The position numbers were made by a program, and so were the translations under genes. Below are positions 1 through 7,526 of a DNA stretch of 64,000 nt, one piece after another. A model generated the notes under the pieces. It saw only the letters and a list, made by a program, of their open reading frames with translations, ran no database searches and was not told the DNA's origin. This DNA is from Massilia aquatica (GTDB taxonomy: Bacteria > Pseudomonadota > Gammaproteobacteria > Burkholderiales > Burkholderiaceae_D), in assembly GCF_011682045.1 (NCBI RefSeq), contig NZ_VVIW01000004.1:62001-126000 (forward strand). The letters are read 5' to 3'. Within the stretch, counting starts at the first letter, position 1. Each line of letters starts with the position of its first letter.

Positions 1-683
1 GCTTGCGCCAGCCGCCGCGGGTCGGCCACGCCAAAACCCGTGTCGCGCATGCCCAGCGGTTCGCACACCAGTGCCGCAACCGCCTGCGCCAGCGGCATCG
101 CGCAGGCCTGCTCGATCACCGCGCCCAGCACATCGGTCGCCAGCGAATAGCGCCATTGCGTGCCCGGCGGGTACAACAGCGGAACGCTGGCCAGCCGCAC
201 CAGGTTCTCGCGCAGGGTGAGGCCGCTGTCATCCATGCCGTCGGAGACCTGGGCGCGCGCGTAGGGACCGTCCTCTTCCTGGAAGAAGCGATAACCCAGG
301 CCGGCGGTATGGGTCATCAGTTGGGCGATGGTAATGACGGCCGGCGTGCCGTCCGCCAGGGTCGGCTGGAAGTAAGGCAGGTAGGCGGTCACCGGCGCAT
401 CGAGGTCGAGGCGCCCCTGCGCGACCAGCACCAGCGCCGCCACCGAGACGATCGGCTTGGACACGGAGGCAAGGCGGAACAGGGTATCGGGCGCCATCGG
501 CCGACCCTGCTCGCGGTCGGCCATCCCGGCGGCGTTGCGGTAGATCAGGCGAGCGTCTTGGGCGACCAGGACCACGGCGCCGACCAGGCGCCGTTCGGCC
601 AGGGCACGCTCGATCACGGCATCGAGGCGCGCCGGCATTGCCGTGTCGGGATGAGTGAAAGTATGCGGGGTGGAATCGGACAT
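1..683 (-). CDS. Serine hydrolase, beta-lactamase/class C PBP fold (C-terminus cut off by window edge)
   Basis: The visible 227 residues match the beta-lactamase-related serine hydrolase family (esterases, D-aminopeptidases, class C-like enzymes). The nucleophile motif SVSK lies at residues 73-76, and a second-motif candidate, YSLA, follows WR about 100 residues later. The third motif (KTG/HTG-like) would lie beyond the window. There is no signal peptide, so it is probably cytoplasmic. The start at 683 is supported by an upstream AAGGAAA ribosome site. It diverges from the LysR gene at 805 across 121 bp, so that regulator may control it. The substrate cannot be inferred. Confidence 0.85.
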   Translation of the reverse strand, partial: MSDSTPHTFTHPDTAMPARLDAVIERALAERRLVGAVVLVAQDARLIYRNAAGMADREQGRPMAPDTLFRLASVSKPIVSVAALVLVAQGRLDLDAPVTAYLPYFQPTLADGTPAVITIAQLMTHTAGLGYRFFQEEDGPYARAQVSDGMDDSGLTLRENLVRLASVPLLYPPGTQWRYSLATDVLGAVIEQACAMPLAQAVAALVCEPLGMRDTGFGVADPRRLAQ

Positions 684-804
684 GGGATTTCCTTGTTAAC
701 GAGGGAAATCCAGCTTAGCCTTGTGCGAACTAAAGAAAAATGGGCTACAGTTCCGCTCATAACGGACGTCACCATCCGCAATCGGGCATCGGGAATCGAA
801 CAGC

Positions 805-1725
805 ATGGATCATTTGGGAGGAATCGCCGCCTTCGTGCAGGCGGCCGAGGCGCGCAGCTTTGTCGCGGCAGGGCGCATGCTCGGCGTGTCGGCCTCGGCC
901 ATCGGCAAAAGCATCGCGCGCCTGGAATCGCGCGTGGGCGTGCGCCTGTTTCATCGCAGTACCCGCAGTATCGCCCTGACCGCCGAAGGCGCGCTGTTCC
1001 TTGAAAGTTGCCGCCGCATTTTGCTCGAGATCGAACAAGCCGAGCAGGCGTTGTCCAGCACCAGGATGGCGCCGCGCGGACGCCTGAAGATCAGCCTGCC
1101 CCTGGTGGGCGGCTTGCTCAATCCAGTGTTGGTGGCGTTTTCCCGGCGCTATCCGGACATCGAGCTCGATATCGATTGCACCGACCGCCGCGTCGACCTG
1201 ATCGAAGAAGGCTTCGACGCGGTGGTACGCGTAGGCGAGACCGCCGATTCGCGACTGATGAGCCGCAAGCTGGGCACCTTCCATTTGCAGCTGGTGGCCT
1301 CGCCCGACTACCTGCGCCGGCATGGCTGGCCGTCGCTGCCGGCCGACCTGGCGCGCCAGCGCTGCCTGCTGTACAAGTTCCCCAGCACCGGCAAGAGCGA
1401 GCCGTGGCCGGTCGGCGGATGGGAACAGCTGGTCGGCGCCGGCCTGCCGACGGTGCTCGAATGCAGTACGATCGACACCCTGATGTACTTTGCCGAACAG
1501 GGAATGGGAATCGCCTGCCTGCCCGACTTCGCCGTGGGCGCGGCACTGGCCGATGGCCGCCTGCACGCCGTACTGGCGGAGCACACCCGTCACAATGGGG
1601 TGTTCCAGGTGTTGTGGCCATCAAGCAAGCATCTGTCGCCGAAGCTGCGCGCGCTGATCGACTTCCTCGGCAGCGAGGTATTCACGAACGCTGGCGCCAC
1701 GACCAGGGACCACGTTGCTCCTTAG
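805..1725 (+). CDS. LysR-family transcriptional regulator
   Basis: The 306-residue product has a classic LysR layout. An N-terminal winged helix-turn-helix covers residues about 1-60 (AFVQAAEARSFVAAGRMLGV, then SASAIGKSIARLESRVG), followed by a periplasmic-binding-like effector domain with the family hallmark CLPDFAVGAALADGRL near the C-terminus. It resembles the group that regulates divergent metabolic genes. The divergent serine hydrolase gene is the obvious candidate target. The effector is unknown. Confidence 0.93.
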   Translation: MDHLGGIAAFVQAAEARSFVAAGRMLGVSASAIGKSIARLESRVGVRLFHRSTRSIALTAEGALFLESCRRILLEIEQAEQALSSTRMAPRGRLKISLPLVGGLLNPVLVAFSRRYPDIELDIDCTDRRVDLIEEGFDAVVRVGETADSRLMSRKLGTFHLQLVASPDYLRRHGWPSLPADLARQRCLLYKFPSTGKSEPWPVGGWEQLVGAGLPTVLECSTIDTLMYFAEQGMGIACLPDFAVGAALADGRLHAVLAEHTRHNGVFQVLWPSSKHLSPKLRALIDFLGSEVFTNAGATTRDHVAP

Positions 1726-1763
1726 CCTGCCGGCGTGGCGCCGGACCGCTCACGCTTGTCGCA

Positions 1764-2744
1764 TCAGCGGCGGCAGCTCGCCACCGGCGTCGGCGTCACC
1801 ACGAACGACAAGTGCGAACCATACTCGCCATGAATCGGCTGGGTGCCCGAGGCGCCCGCATTCGGCCCGATGATATAGGTATTGGCCTTGGCGATGCCGC
1901 CGTCGGCATACGCCGCGATATCGGTGGTCGCATTGCCATAGGCGCGCACGATGTTCAGGCCCACCACATCGCGCAGGTGGCGCACGTAATCGGTCTTGAA
2001 TTTCTGCGTATCGGGCGGAATCGGACCGCCGCCGTACGGGTTGGAATGATAGTGCCAGCGCCCGACCTTCTGGATATCGAGCCACTCCAGGCCATCCTTG
2101 GTAACCCAGTACGGGCGCGCCGTCAAAAAGATTACCTGGTAGCCCTTCTCGCGGTAGGCGTTGACCACCTGCGGCGCAGAGTAATACGCGGTGGCGGTCT
2201 TGACACCCACATAATCGGCATAGGCTTCGAAGTCGTTGATGGTGAGGGTGCCGTCGATATCGAACACGACCGCGTCGCGCCCGGGGTCGACCACGCTCAG
2301 GTAGCCGGTGGTGCCGCTCAAGTCGCCTTCAACAACAAAGCGCACCACATAGTCGCCCACCGGGCGCGCGCCCAGCGGCACGTTGATCTTGCCGTCGCTG
2401 TCGGTCAGGTAATTGCCGACGTATTGCCAGCCGCTCATGCCGGTCCCGTACAGGTACGCATGGACGCGCTCGCCTTCGAGGTCCTTGTGCAGCACGGCGT
2501 CGTAATCGAACTTGGCCGTGATGGTCGCCGTTGTTCCCGCCTTGACGATGGTGTCGTGCGCCATGTGCCAGGGCTTGTACAGACCGGCCAGGATGGTATT
2601 GCCGAATTTCGAAAAGGCTTTCTTCGCCGGCCCGGAAAAGGCCGGCGGATTGGCTGCGGTGGTGTAATCGGGACAGGCGGCAACGGCAGGCAAGGCGGAC
2701 AAAGCACAGGCAATCGCAATGCAACGCGCAACGGGTTTCAACAT
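1764..2744 (-). CDS. Secreted HAD-superfamily LNS2-like phosphatase, paralog 1
   Basis: The 326-residue protein has a signal peptide (residues 1-23, ending AVAA before Cys24). A beta-rich N-terminal half (about 70-155) contains LEGERVHAYLYGTGMSGWQY. A HAD/LNS2 domain (about 158-300) resembles lipin and Nir/RdgB phosphatidic-acid domains: DxDGT at D162/D164, T209 in LTARPYW, a lysine near 250 and GNATTD with D275. All four HAD motifs look intact, so phosphatase activity is plausible. A phosphatidate-like or other phosphomonoester substrate is inference from the LNS2 resemblance. A paralog lies at 3886-4890, and similarity continues into the 5' leader. Confidence 0.85.
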   Translation of the reverse strand: MLKPVARCIAIACALSALPAVAACPDYTTAANPPAFSGPAKKAFSKFGNTILAGLYKPWHMAHDTIVKAGTTATITAKFDYDAVLHKDLEGERVHAYLYGTGMSGWQYVGNYLTDSDGKINVPLGARPVGDYVVRFVVEGDLSGTTGYLSVVDPGRDAVVFDIDGTLTINDFEAYADYVGVKTATAYYSAPQVVNAYREKGYQVIFLTARPYWVTKDGLEWLDIQKVGRWHYHSNPYGGGPIPPDTQKFKTDYVRHLRDVVGLNIVRAYGNATTDIAAYADGGIAKANTYIIGPNAGASGTQPIHGEYGSHLSFVVTPTPVASCRR

Positions 2745-3102
2745 GGGGGTCTCCGCAGGATGATTGGAATAATCAGATCACGACGACACAAACTTAACGA
2801 TTGTGCCTCGTCAACATTACCCTGCCGGGAGAATTTCTAAAATGACATTGTGATTTTTTCGCCAGCGATGTTCAAAAAACAAGGATGAGTGTTGTATCGC
2901 GTGGACGGACACCCCGCTTTCGGCGCCGGCGCCATGCGCCCGGTAAAACATGTTCCGGAATAAATGTTCGGCAACGATAGTATTGACCAAAAAAACAACA
3001 AAATCCCCTATGCATATACGCCATTAATAATATGTCATGGTTGACAGGTTTATACTGAGGCGAGCCAGCCGATACCCGGCAGCCCTCTCGCGAAAGCACC
3101 CC
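2745..3102. other. Divergent intergenic region, 358 bp
   Basis: This AT-richer stretch separates the divergent LNS2-like gene and PEP-CTERM gene, so it should hold both promoters. The first ~80 bp next to 2744 aligns with the leader of the second LNS2-like gene (4891-4970), showing that the duplicated unit included upstream DNA. I see no credible coding frame, RNA gene or clear -35/-10 pair. A TTGACA (about 3042) and a TATACT (about 3051) are too close together to form one promoter. Confidence 0.5.
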
Positions 3103-3870
3103 ATGTCCAACACCTCTTCCAGGCTCGCTTATTGCGCCCTCGCCGCTGCGGCGATCGCAACGGGCTCCGCCCATGCGCAATCGATCAGCACGTCCGCCTC
3201 CATTTCGCAGTTCTCCTACCAACTGGTCGACCTGGACCTGAGCGACAACATCTCCCCGAGCATTTTTTTTACGGAACACTCCGATAGCAGCTTCAGCTAC
3301 TTCACCGACGCGCAAACCGGGAAAGTCACTTCCCAGAGCATCGGCACCCTGGGCAGCACCTCGGCGAGCCACGCTGGCGGCACCGCGAGCACCAGTACGG
3401 ATGCCGCGAACTGGGGTTCGACCACCTTCGCCAACGCCACGGCGCCGACCAGGGGTACCATGCAGGCCGGCACCTTCCACCTCGACAGATTCAAGCTGAG
3501 CCCGAACACGGGGATGATCATTTCCGCGCTCGGCACCGTCAGCAACGACGTCTCCAATCCGGCCATCGACTCGCGGGGATGGGCGTATTTCAGCCTGAAG
3601 GGCAGGCTCGGCGACCAGGAAGGCCAGACTCCCGGTGAAGAAATGACCTTCTACCAGTCCTATTACGCGCGCTTGAGCGGCACGAAAACCTACACTGTTT
3701 CCGCCTATCTGGAATCAGGTAGCACCGGTGGCTATGGTCATCTCGAGTTTGAGACCAACAACGTAGCAGCGGTCATTTCGGCAGTGCCCGAGCCGGAAAC
3801 CTACGCCATGCTGCTGGCCGGGCTGGCGATGATGGGCTGGTGCGCCCGCCGCCGCAAAGCCGCCAGGTAA
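3103..3870 (+). CDS. PEP-CTERM sorting-domain protein
   Basis: The 255-residue protein carries a signal peptide (ALAAAAIATGSAHAQ, cleavage around residue 25). Its Ser/Thr/Gly-rich body is predicted to be beta-strand. A C-terminal PEP-CTERM tag has VPEPETYAMLLAGLAMMGW followed by the basic cluster CARRRKAAR. Such proteins are processed by exosortase and usually reach the cell surface or matrix of exopolysaccharide-producing Gram-negatives. No exosortase is in the window. The body matches no family I can name. Start 3103 is chosen over 3037 because it begins directly at the signal peptide. It is convergent with the LNS2-like gene ending at 3886. Confidence 0.88.
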   Translation: MSNTSSRLAYCALAAAAIATGSAHAQSISTSASISQFSYQLVDLDLSDNISPSIFFTEHSDSSFSYFTDAQTGKVTSQSIGTLGSTSASHAGGTASTSTDAANWGSTTFANATAPTRGTMQAGTFHLDRFKLSPNTGMIISALGTVSNDVSNPAIDSRGWAYFSLKGRLGDQEGQTPGEEMTFYQSYYARLSGTKTYTVSAYLESGSTGGYGHLEFETNNVAAVISAVPEPETYAMLLAGLAMMGWCARRRKAAR

Positions 3871-3885
3871 GGGCCGGCGAGACGG

Positions 3886-4890
3886 TCAGGATGGTGCGGG
3901 AAGGGTCGCATCGGCGCGGCAGCGCGCCGGCGGCGCCGGCCTGACCAGGAGGCGGTAGTGCTCCCCATACTCGCCGTGAACCGGGCGGGTGCCGGCAACA
4001 CCGGCATGCGGCCCGATGATATAGGTATCGGCCTTGGCCATCCCGGCGTCCGCATAGGCGCCGATATCGGTGAGGGCATTGCCGTACACGCGCACGATAT
4101 TGAGGCCGACCGCATCGCGCAAATGGCGCACATAATCGCCCTTGAACTTCTGGGTATCGGGCGGCATCGGGCCACCGCTGTAGGGATTGCTGTGGTAATG
4201 CCAGGGGGCGATCTTCTGCAGCTCCAGCCACGCGCGTCCATCCCTGGTCACCCAGTATGGCCGGGCGCTCAGAAAGATCAACTGGTAGCCCTTGTCGCGC
4301 CAGGCATTGACCATCTCCGGGGCGTAGCGATACGGCCTGGCGTTCCTCACGCCCACGTAATCGGCATACGCCTCGAAGTCGCTGGTGGTCAGGGTGCCGT
4401 CGATATCGAAGACAATCGTGTCGCGCCCGGGGTCGACCACGCTCAGGTAGCCGCTGGTGCCGCTCAGGTCCCCTTCCACCACGAAGCGCACGACATACTC
4501 GCCCGCCGGCCGCGTGCCCAGCGCTACGTCGATCTTGCCGTCGCTGTCGGTGAGGAAATTGCCCACATACTGCCAGCCGCTCATGCCGGTGCCGTACAGA
4601 TACGCGTGCACGCGCTCGCCTTCAAGGTCCTTGTGCAGCGCGACGTCATAGTCGAATTTGGCGCTCATGCGCGCTGGCGTTCCCACCTTGACGATGGCGT
4701 CGTGCGCCATGTGCCAGGGCGCGTACCTCCCCGTCAGGACCAGGTTGCTGATACTGGCGAAGGGCTTTTTGACGGGCCCGACCAAGGTCGGCGGATTGGC
4801 GGCCGTGATGTAGTCGGGACATGCCGCAACGGCGGGCAGGACGGGCACGGCACAGGCAATTGCCAGGCAGCGCGCAACAAGGGTGGGCAT
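3886..4890 (-). CDS. Secreted HAD-superfamily LNS2-like phosphatase, paralog 2
   Basis: The 334-residue paralog of the 1764-2744 product has the same architecture: signal peptide ending PAVAAC, beta domain with LEGERVHAYLYGTGMSGW, then a HAD domain with DIDGTLTTSDFEAY, LSARPYWVTRDG, a conserved FKGDYVRHLRD lysine and GNALTDIGAY. Catalytic positions are kept, so both copies may be active. Start 4890 is chosen because the signal peptide begins there; the frame stays open further upstream but without plausible protein. The two copies sit in the same orientation on either side of the PEP-CTERM gene. Confidence 0.85.
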   Translation of the reverse strand: MPTLVARCLAIACAVPVLPAVAACPDYITAANPPTLVGPVKKPFASISNLVLTGRYAPWHMAHDAIVKVGTPARMSAKFDYDVALHKDLEGERVHAYLYGTGMSGWQYVGNFLTDSDGKIDVALGTRPAGEYVVRFVVEGDLSGTSGYLSVVDPGRDTIVFDIDGTLTTSDFEAYADYVGVRNARPYRYAPEMVNAWRDKGYQLIFLSARPYWVTRDGRAWLELQKIAPWHYHSNPYSGGPMPPDTQKFKGDYVRHLRDAVGLNIVRVYGNALTDIGAYADAGMAKADTYIIGPHAGVAGTRPVHGEYGEHYRLLVRPAPPARCRADATLPAPS

Positions 4891-5212
4891 GCGGGTTTCC
4901 TCTGGATGAACAGCGTAATACGATGGCGGCGACGCCACACGGTCAGATTGTACCGCGCCAATTTTGCCTTCCCACTGGTATGTATAGAGGAGCGAGTCAC
5001 CCGCGTATGGGCAAGCCGGCGTTTGAGCGGACACAAGCTTAGGTGGGCGGCCGGCTTGTAGTCTGGGCGGACAGGCAGTGCGGCATGCCGTCCGTGCATG
5101 CGGCGCGCCTGGCAGGTCCTCGCCCGAACGCTGCGGCTGCCTTGCCGCAACGGCGCGGCGCGTGGCGAGGAGCTGGCAACGTGCTTGCGGCGCAACCCAT
5201 CGGAGGAACATC
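4891..5212. other. Divergent intergenic region, 322 bp
   Basis: The segment separates the second LNS2-like gene (minus) from the small repeat-protein gene (plus). The part adjoining 4890 resembles the leader of the first LNS2-like gene. The remainder is GC-rich and shows no convincing gene. A GGAGG ribosome site for the plus-strand gene lies at about 5202-5206. No promoter could be picked with confidence. Confidence 0.45.
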
Positions 5213-5587
5213 ATGGCTATCAGAAACGATCTCAACGGTCTGCGGATGCAAAAGCCCGGCGCGCCGGAAGTCTATCTTATCGACCAGGGCAGGAAGCGGC
5301 ACATTCCCGATCCGCTCACCTATAACAACCTGTTCCGCGACTGGAATGGCATCGTGCAAGACCCGCATCTGAACAATATCGACACCGGCACCCCGCTCAG
5401 CCACGGCGCCGTGCTGGCCCAGGCGCAGGGCGATGCGGCGGTGTACCTGATCGACAACGGCGTCAAGCGTCACATCGCCTCGCCGGCCACCATGGACCGC
5501 TATTATTTTGACTGGAACAAGATCCAGCATGTAGCGCCGATCCTGGTGCGTTCGATCCAGAATGGGCCGACGATCAGCTGGCCGTAA
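5213..5587 (+). CDS. Small protein with two YLID-xG-xKRHI repeats
   Basis: The 124-residue protein is built of two similar ~45-residue repeats, VYLIDQGRKRHIPDPLTYNN and VYLIDNGVKRHIASPATMDR, each followed by an FDW/RDW-N motif. Similar repeats occur in extracellular or cell-wall-associated proteins of other bacteria, but here there is no signal peptide and no catalytic domain. The function is unknown. A recognition or binding role is only a guess. The start is fixed by a GGAGG site 7 bases upstream of the ATG at 5213. Confidence 0.75.
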   Translation: MAIRNDLNGLRMQKPGAPEVYLIDQGRKRHIPDPLTYNNLFRDWNGIVQDPHLNNIDTGTPLSHGAVLAQAQGDAAVYLIDNGVKRHIASPATMDRYYFDWNKIQHVAPILVRSIQNGPTISWP

Positions 5588-5662
5588 AGGAGACGTACTT
5601 TGGCGAGGCCGGTGCGATACGGCCGTGGCACGAAAGGCGACGTCCGATAACGTCGCCAATGC

Positions 5663-5754
5663 GCCTGCCGCGAGGCCTATGGGAGCGTGTCCTGAAGATC
5701 GGCAACGCGGAACGGATCGGATGCTCCTTAATATCTTCCGCGATCGCGGCAGGC
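5663..5754. repeat. Long-range inverted repeat, 11-bp perfect arms
   Basis: GCCTGCCGCGA at 5663-5673 is perfectly complementary to TCGCGGCAGGC at 5744-5754. A second pair, GGAGC (5682-5686) with GCTCC (5723-5727), nests inside. Just before it, GGCGACG (5636-5642) pairs with CGTCGCC (5651-5657). The element fills the gap between two convergent genes (ending at 5587 and 5761). It could be a bidirectional terminator, a structured RNA or the remnant of a small mobile element; no T-run follows. Confidence 0.5.
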
Positions 5755-5760
5755 CCACGG

Positions 5761-6066
5761 TTATCGCGCTGGTGCGTTCACCGTTTCTTCGTAATCCTTC
5801 AAGCCGTCGATCACGGCGGCATTTGCCGCGTATTTTTTGCGCAGCTTCGCCAGCTGCTTGTCGGTTCCGCGACAAAGGCTGTTGGCTTTCCTGATGATGT
5901 CTTGCAGCCGCTTTCTATCGTCCACATTCACGACTTCGCCTCTGAAGTAATCGCAACCATCTCGCCGCTCCATGAATTTGACAACGTCTTTGGGAAGACG
6001 CGCCGTCTCTTGCGCATGGCAAATCGTTGATGCGGCAAGCAGAAAAACGAATATTGTATTTTTCAT
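5761..6066 (-). CDS. Small periplasmic protein with CDYFRGE motif
   Basis: The 101-residue protein has a signal peptide (FVFLLAASTICHA, cleavage near residue 18) and a mostly helical mature part. Two cysteines (C38, C65) could form a disulfide. The CD-x-FRGE motif followed by a charged C-terminal helical segment recalls a family of small uncharacterised proteobacterial periplasmic proteins. It starts 2 bp after the M15-type peptidase gene ends, so the two are almost certainly co-transcribed. An inhibitory or immunity role toward that peptidase is a hypothesis from gene arrangement only. Base composition is visibly lower in GC than the flanks. Confidence 0.72.
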   Translation of the reverse strand: MKNTIFVFLLAASTICHAQETARLPKDVVKFMERRDGCDYFRGEVVNVDDRKRLQDIIRKANSLCRGTDKQLAKLRKKYAANAAVIDGLKDYEETVNAPAR

Positions 6067-6068
6067 GA

Positions 6069-6671
6069 TTAAAATCCTGTATCAGACCAGTGGGGATCAT
6101 CGCGTTTCGGCCCGCGGAATTTAATGACACCGTAGGTTGCCCCAACGGCCCGCAGAGATTTGTTTAGTCCAGTTCTCGGGCTGGTGGTAATCACCACTGT
6201 TGCACCCGTAGCGTCGACGATCGACAACGCGCCCCTCCACGATATCGACATATCGATGCCTTTGGCTGCGGTATGCCTGGACTGCAACGAGGGCCGCGCT
6301 GCTAAATTCCGCAAACTAAAAACACGGCACATTTCCTTGGCAGCAGCTCGGCTTTTAGAGAGAGAAAACTTTCCCGAAGCATCCCGATGTGCCCAGACGA
6401 TATCAACGCCATCGCAGGGAGGAATGGTTTTCGGATCAGCGTTCTCTCTGTCGATACGCCACGCCCAATGCATGAGATAGGCTCTTTCAACTGGTCTGTA
6501 CGTGGCTGCAATCGCTACTTTTGCGCCGGCACATTGGAGCGATTCGATGAATGCCTGGGCATAGTGGCGAAACGGCATGCTCAAGGCACGAATGTCATTA
6601 CTGCCCGGGAACCGCGAAAACCAATGCGCGCCACTCAGCCTTTGCAAATTGATTATTGAAGTTGCCGCCAT
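6069..6671 (-). CDS. M15-type zinc peptidoglycan peptidase-like protein
   Basis: The 200-residue product shows the M15/D-Ala-D-Ala peptidase pattern: ATYRP (R59), SRHTAAKGID giving candidate zinc ligands H133 and D140, and the C-terminal DDPHWSD with H194. This His-Asp-His triad in the right order points to a zinc-dependent cell-wall peptidase. There is no signal peptide, as in phage endolysins and some secreted effectors. Start 6671 is chosen because AAAGGAG lies just upstream; the frame extends to 6833 without a better site. GC content is lower than in neighbours, suggesting acquisition. Cleavage of peptidoglycan cross-links is inferred, not shown. Confidence 0.72.
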   Translation of the reverse strand: MAATSIINLQRLSGAHWFSRFPGSNDIRALSMPFRHYAQAFIESLQCAGAKVAIAATYRPVERAYLMHWAWRIDRENADPKTIPPCDGVDIVWAHRDASGKFSLSKSRAAAKEMCRVFSLRNLAARPSLQSRHTAAKGIDMSISWRGALSIVDATGATVVITTSPRTGLNKSLRAVGATYGVIKFRGPKRDDPHWSDTGF

Positions 6672-6878
6672 CAATTTCTCCTTTAAATTGCAGAACGGCC
6701 GATCCGGAAGTGCTAGCCTGACCGCGTCCTGAAGACACATTAAACACAAACCCGAGGGCATGAGTCTTGCCTTATCGCAATACTGGAAGATTTGATGTGG
6801 GCCTGAAGAGTTTGCGGGAGGCTGCTCAGGCACCTTCTGCGCCGAGGGTACAAAGATGACCTGCGAGCAAGCGCTTTG

Positions 6879-7526
6879 TCAGCGAATCAGTGGCACCGGA
6901 TCGGAAACGCGCCGCTTGCGCCCGTGTCTCCCAAGCACAGCCGGGTACGCGAGACTGCTGACGTTGCCATCACTGACAATGACCTGCACGCCACCGGCCG
7001 TGACAATATTCTCGCAGGAAGAACGGAACGCATCAGGCTCTGGCCCGAAGCCGATGTCATGTTCTTGCATGAACGATTGCAGCCAAGCCTTGTCCGCGCC
7101 GCGCTCGGGAAACTGAGCATCGTAGGCGATGGCGTTGTTGAAGGGGTAGTCCAGTAGGTAATACACGCCGATGCGCTCCAGTCTCCCGGCACTGAACCAG
7201 AAAGTGGTTTTTCCGTTTATCCAACTGCTGTGAGGATCCATCAGTGACACTGTGCCGCAACAGCTACCGGACAGCGCCGGATATCCGGCGCGCGCCAATA
7301 TCTGGTTCTTGTCCATGCCGAGCCGGATGCCGCCGAAGCTACCATCGGCGAGAAACTCGCGCAGGCTCACGAACAGGCAGGGTTCCTGGCCGGCGCCTTC
7401 CGGCGCAAGAGGTACGGACGGCACGGCAAAGGCATCGACACCGAACTTCATGCCGCAACCGGTGCAGCATGGCGCGCCGGCGAACGAGCCGGCGCCGCAC
7501 ATGTCGCAGGTCTTTGCTTTAATCAC
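6879..7526 (-). CDS. Zinc-ribbon hypothetical protein
   Basis: The 215-residue protein begins with a zinc-ribbon-like Cys set (C7/C10 and C21/C24, CDMCG and CTGCG). A region containing FGGIRLGMDKNQILARAGYP resembles the GxxxGMxxxxVxxxxGxP turn of SmpA/OmlA-like and related small domains. No catalytic motif was found. It starts with GTG at 7526, overlapping the enoyl-CoA hydratase stop by 4 bases (GTGA), so it is translationally coupled to the beta-oxidation operon. Its role there is unknown. Confidence 0.75.
   Translation of the reverse strand: MIKAKTCDMCGAGSFAGAPCCTGCGMKFGVDAFAVPSVPLAPEGAGQEPCLFVSLREFLADGSFGGIRLGMDKNQILARAGYPALSGSCCGTVSLMDPHSSWINGKTTFWFSAGRLERIGVYYLLDYPFNNAIAYDAQFPERGADKAWLQSFMQEHDIGFGPEPDAFRSSCENIVTAGGVQVIVSDGNVSSLAYPAVLGRHGRKRRVSDPVPLIR

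Noticed and set aside
3037-3102. A longer N-terminus for the PEP-CTERM protein
   Set aside because: The extra 22 residues would precede an otherwise perfect signal peptide beginning at 3103.
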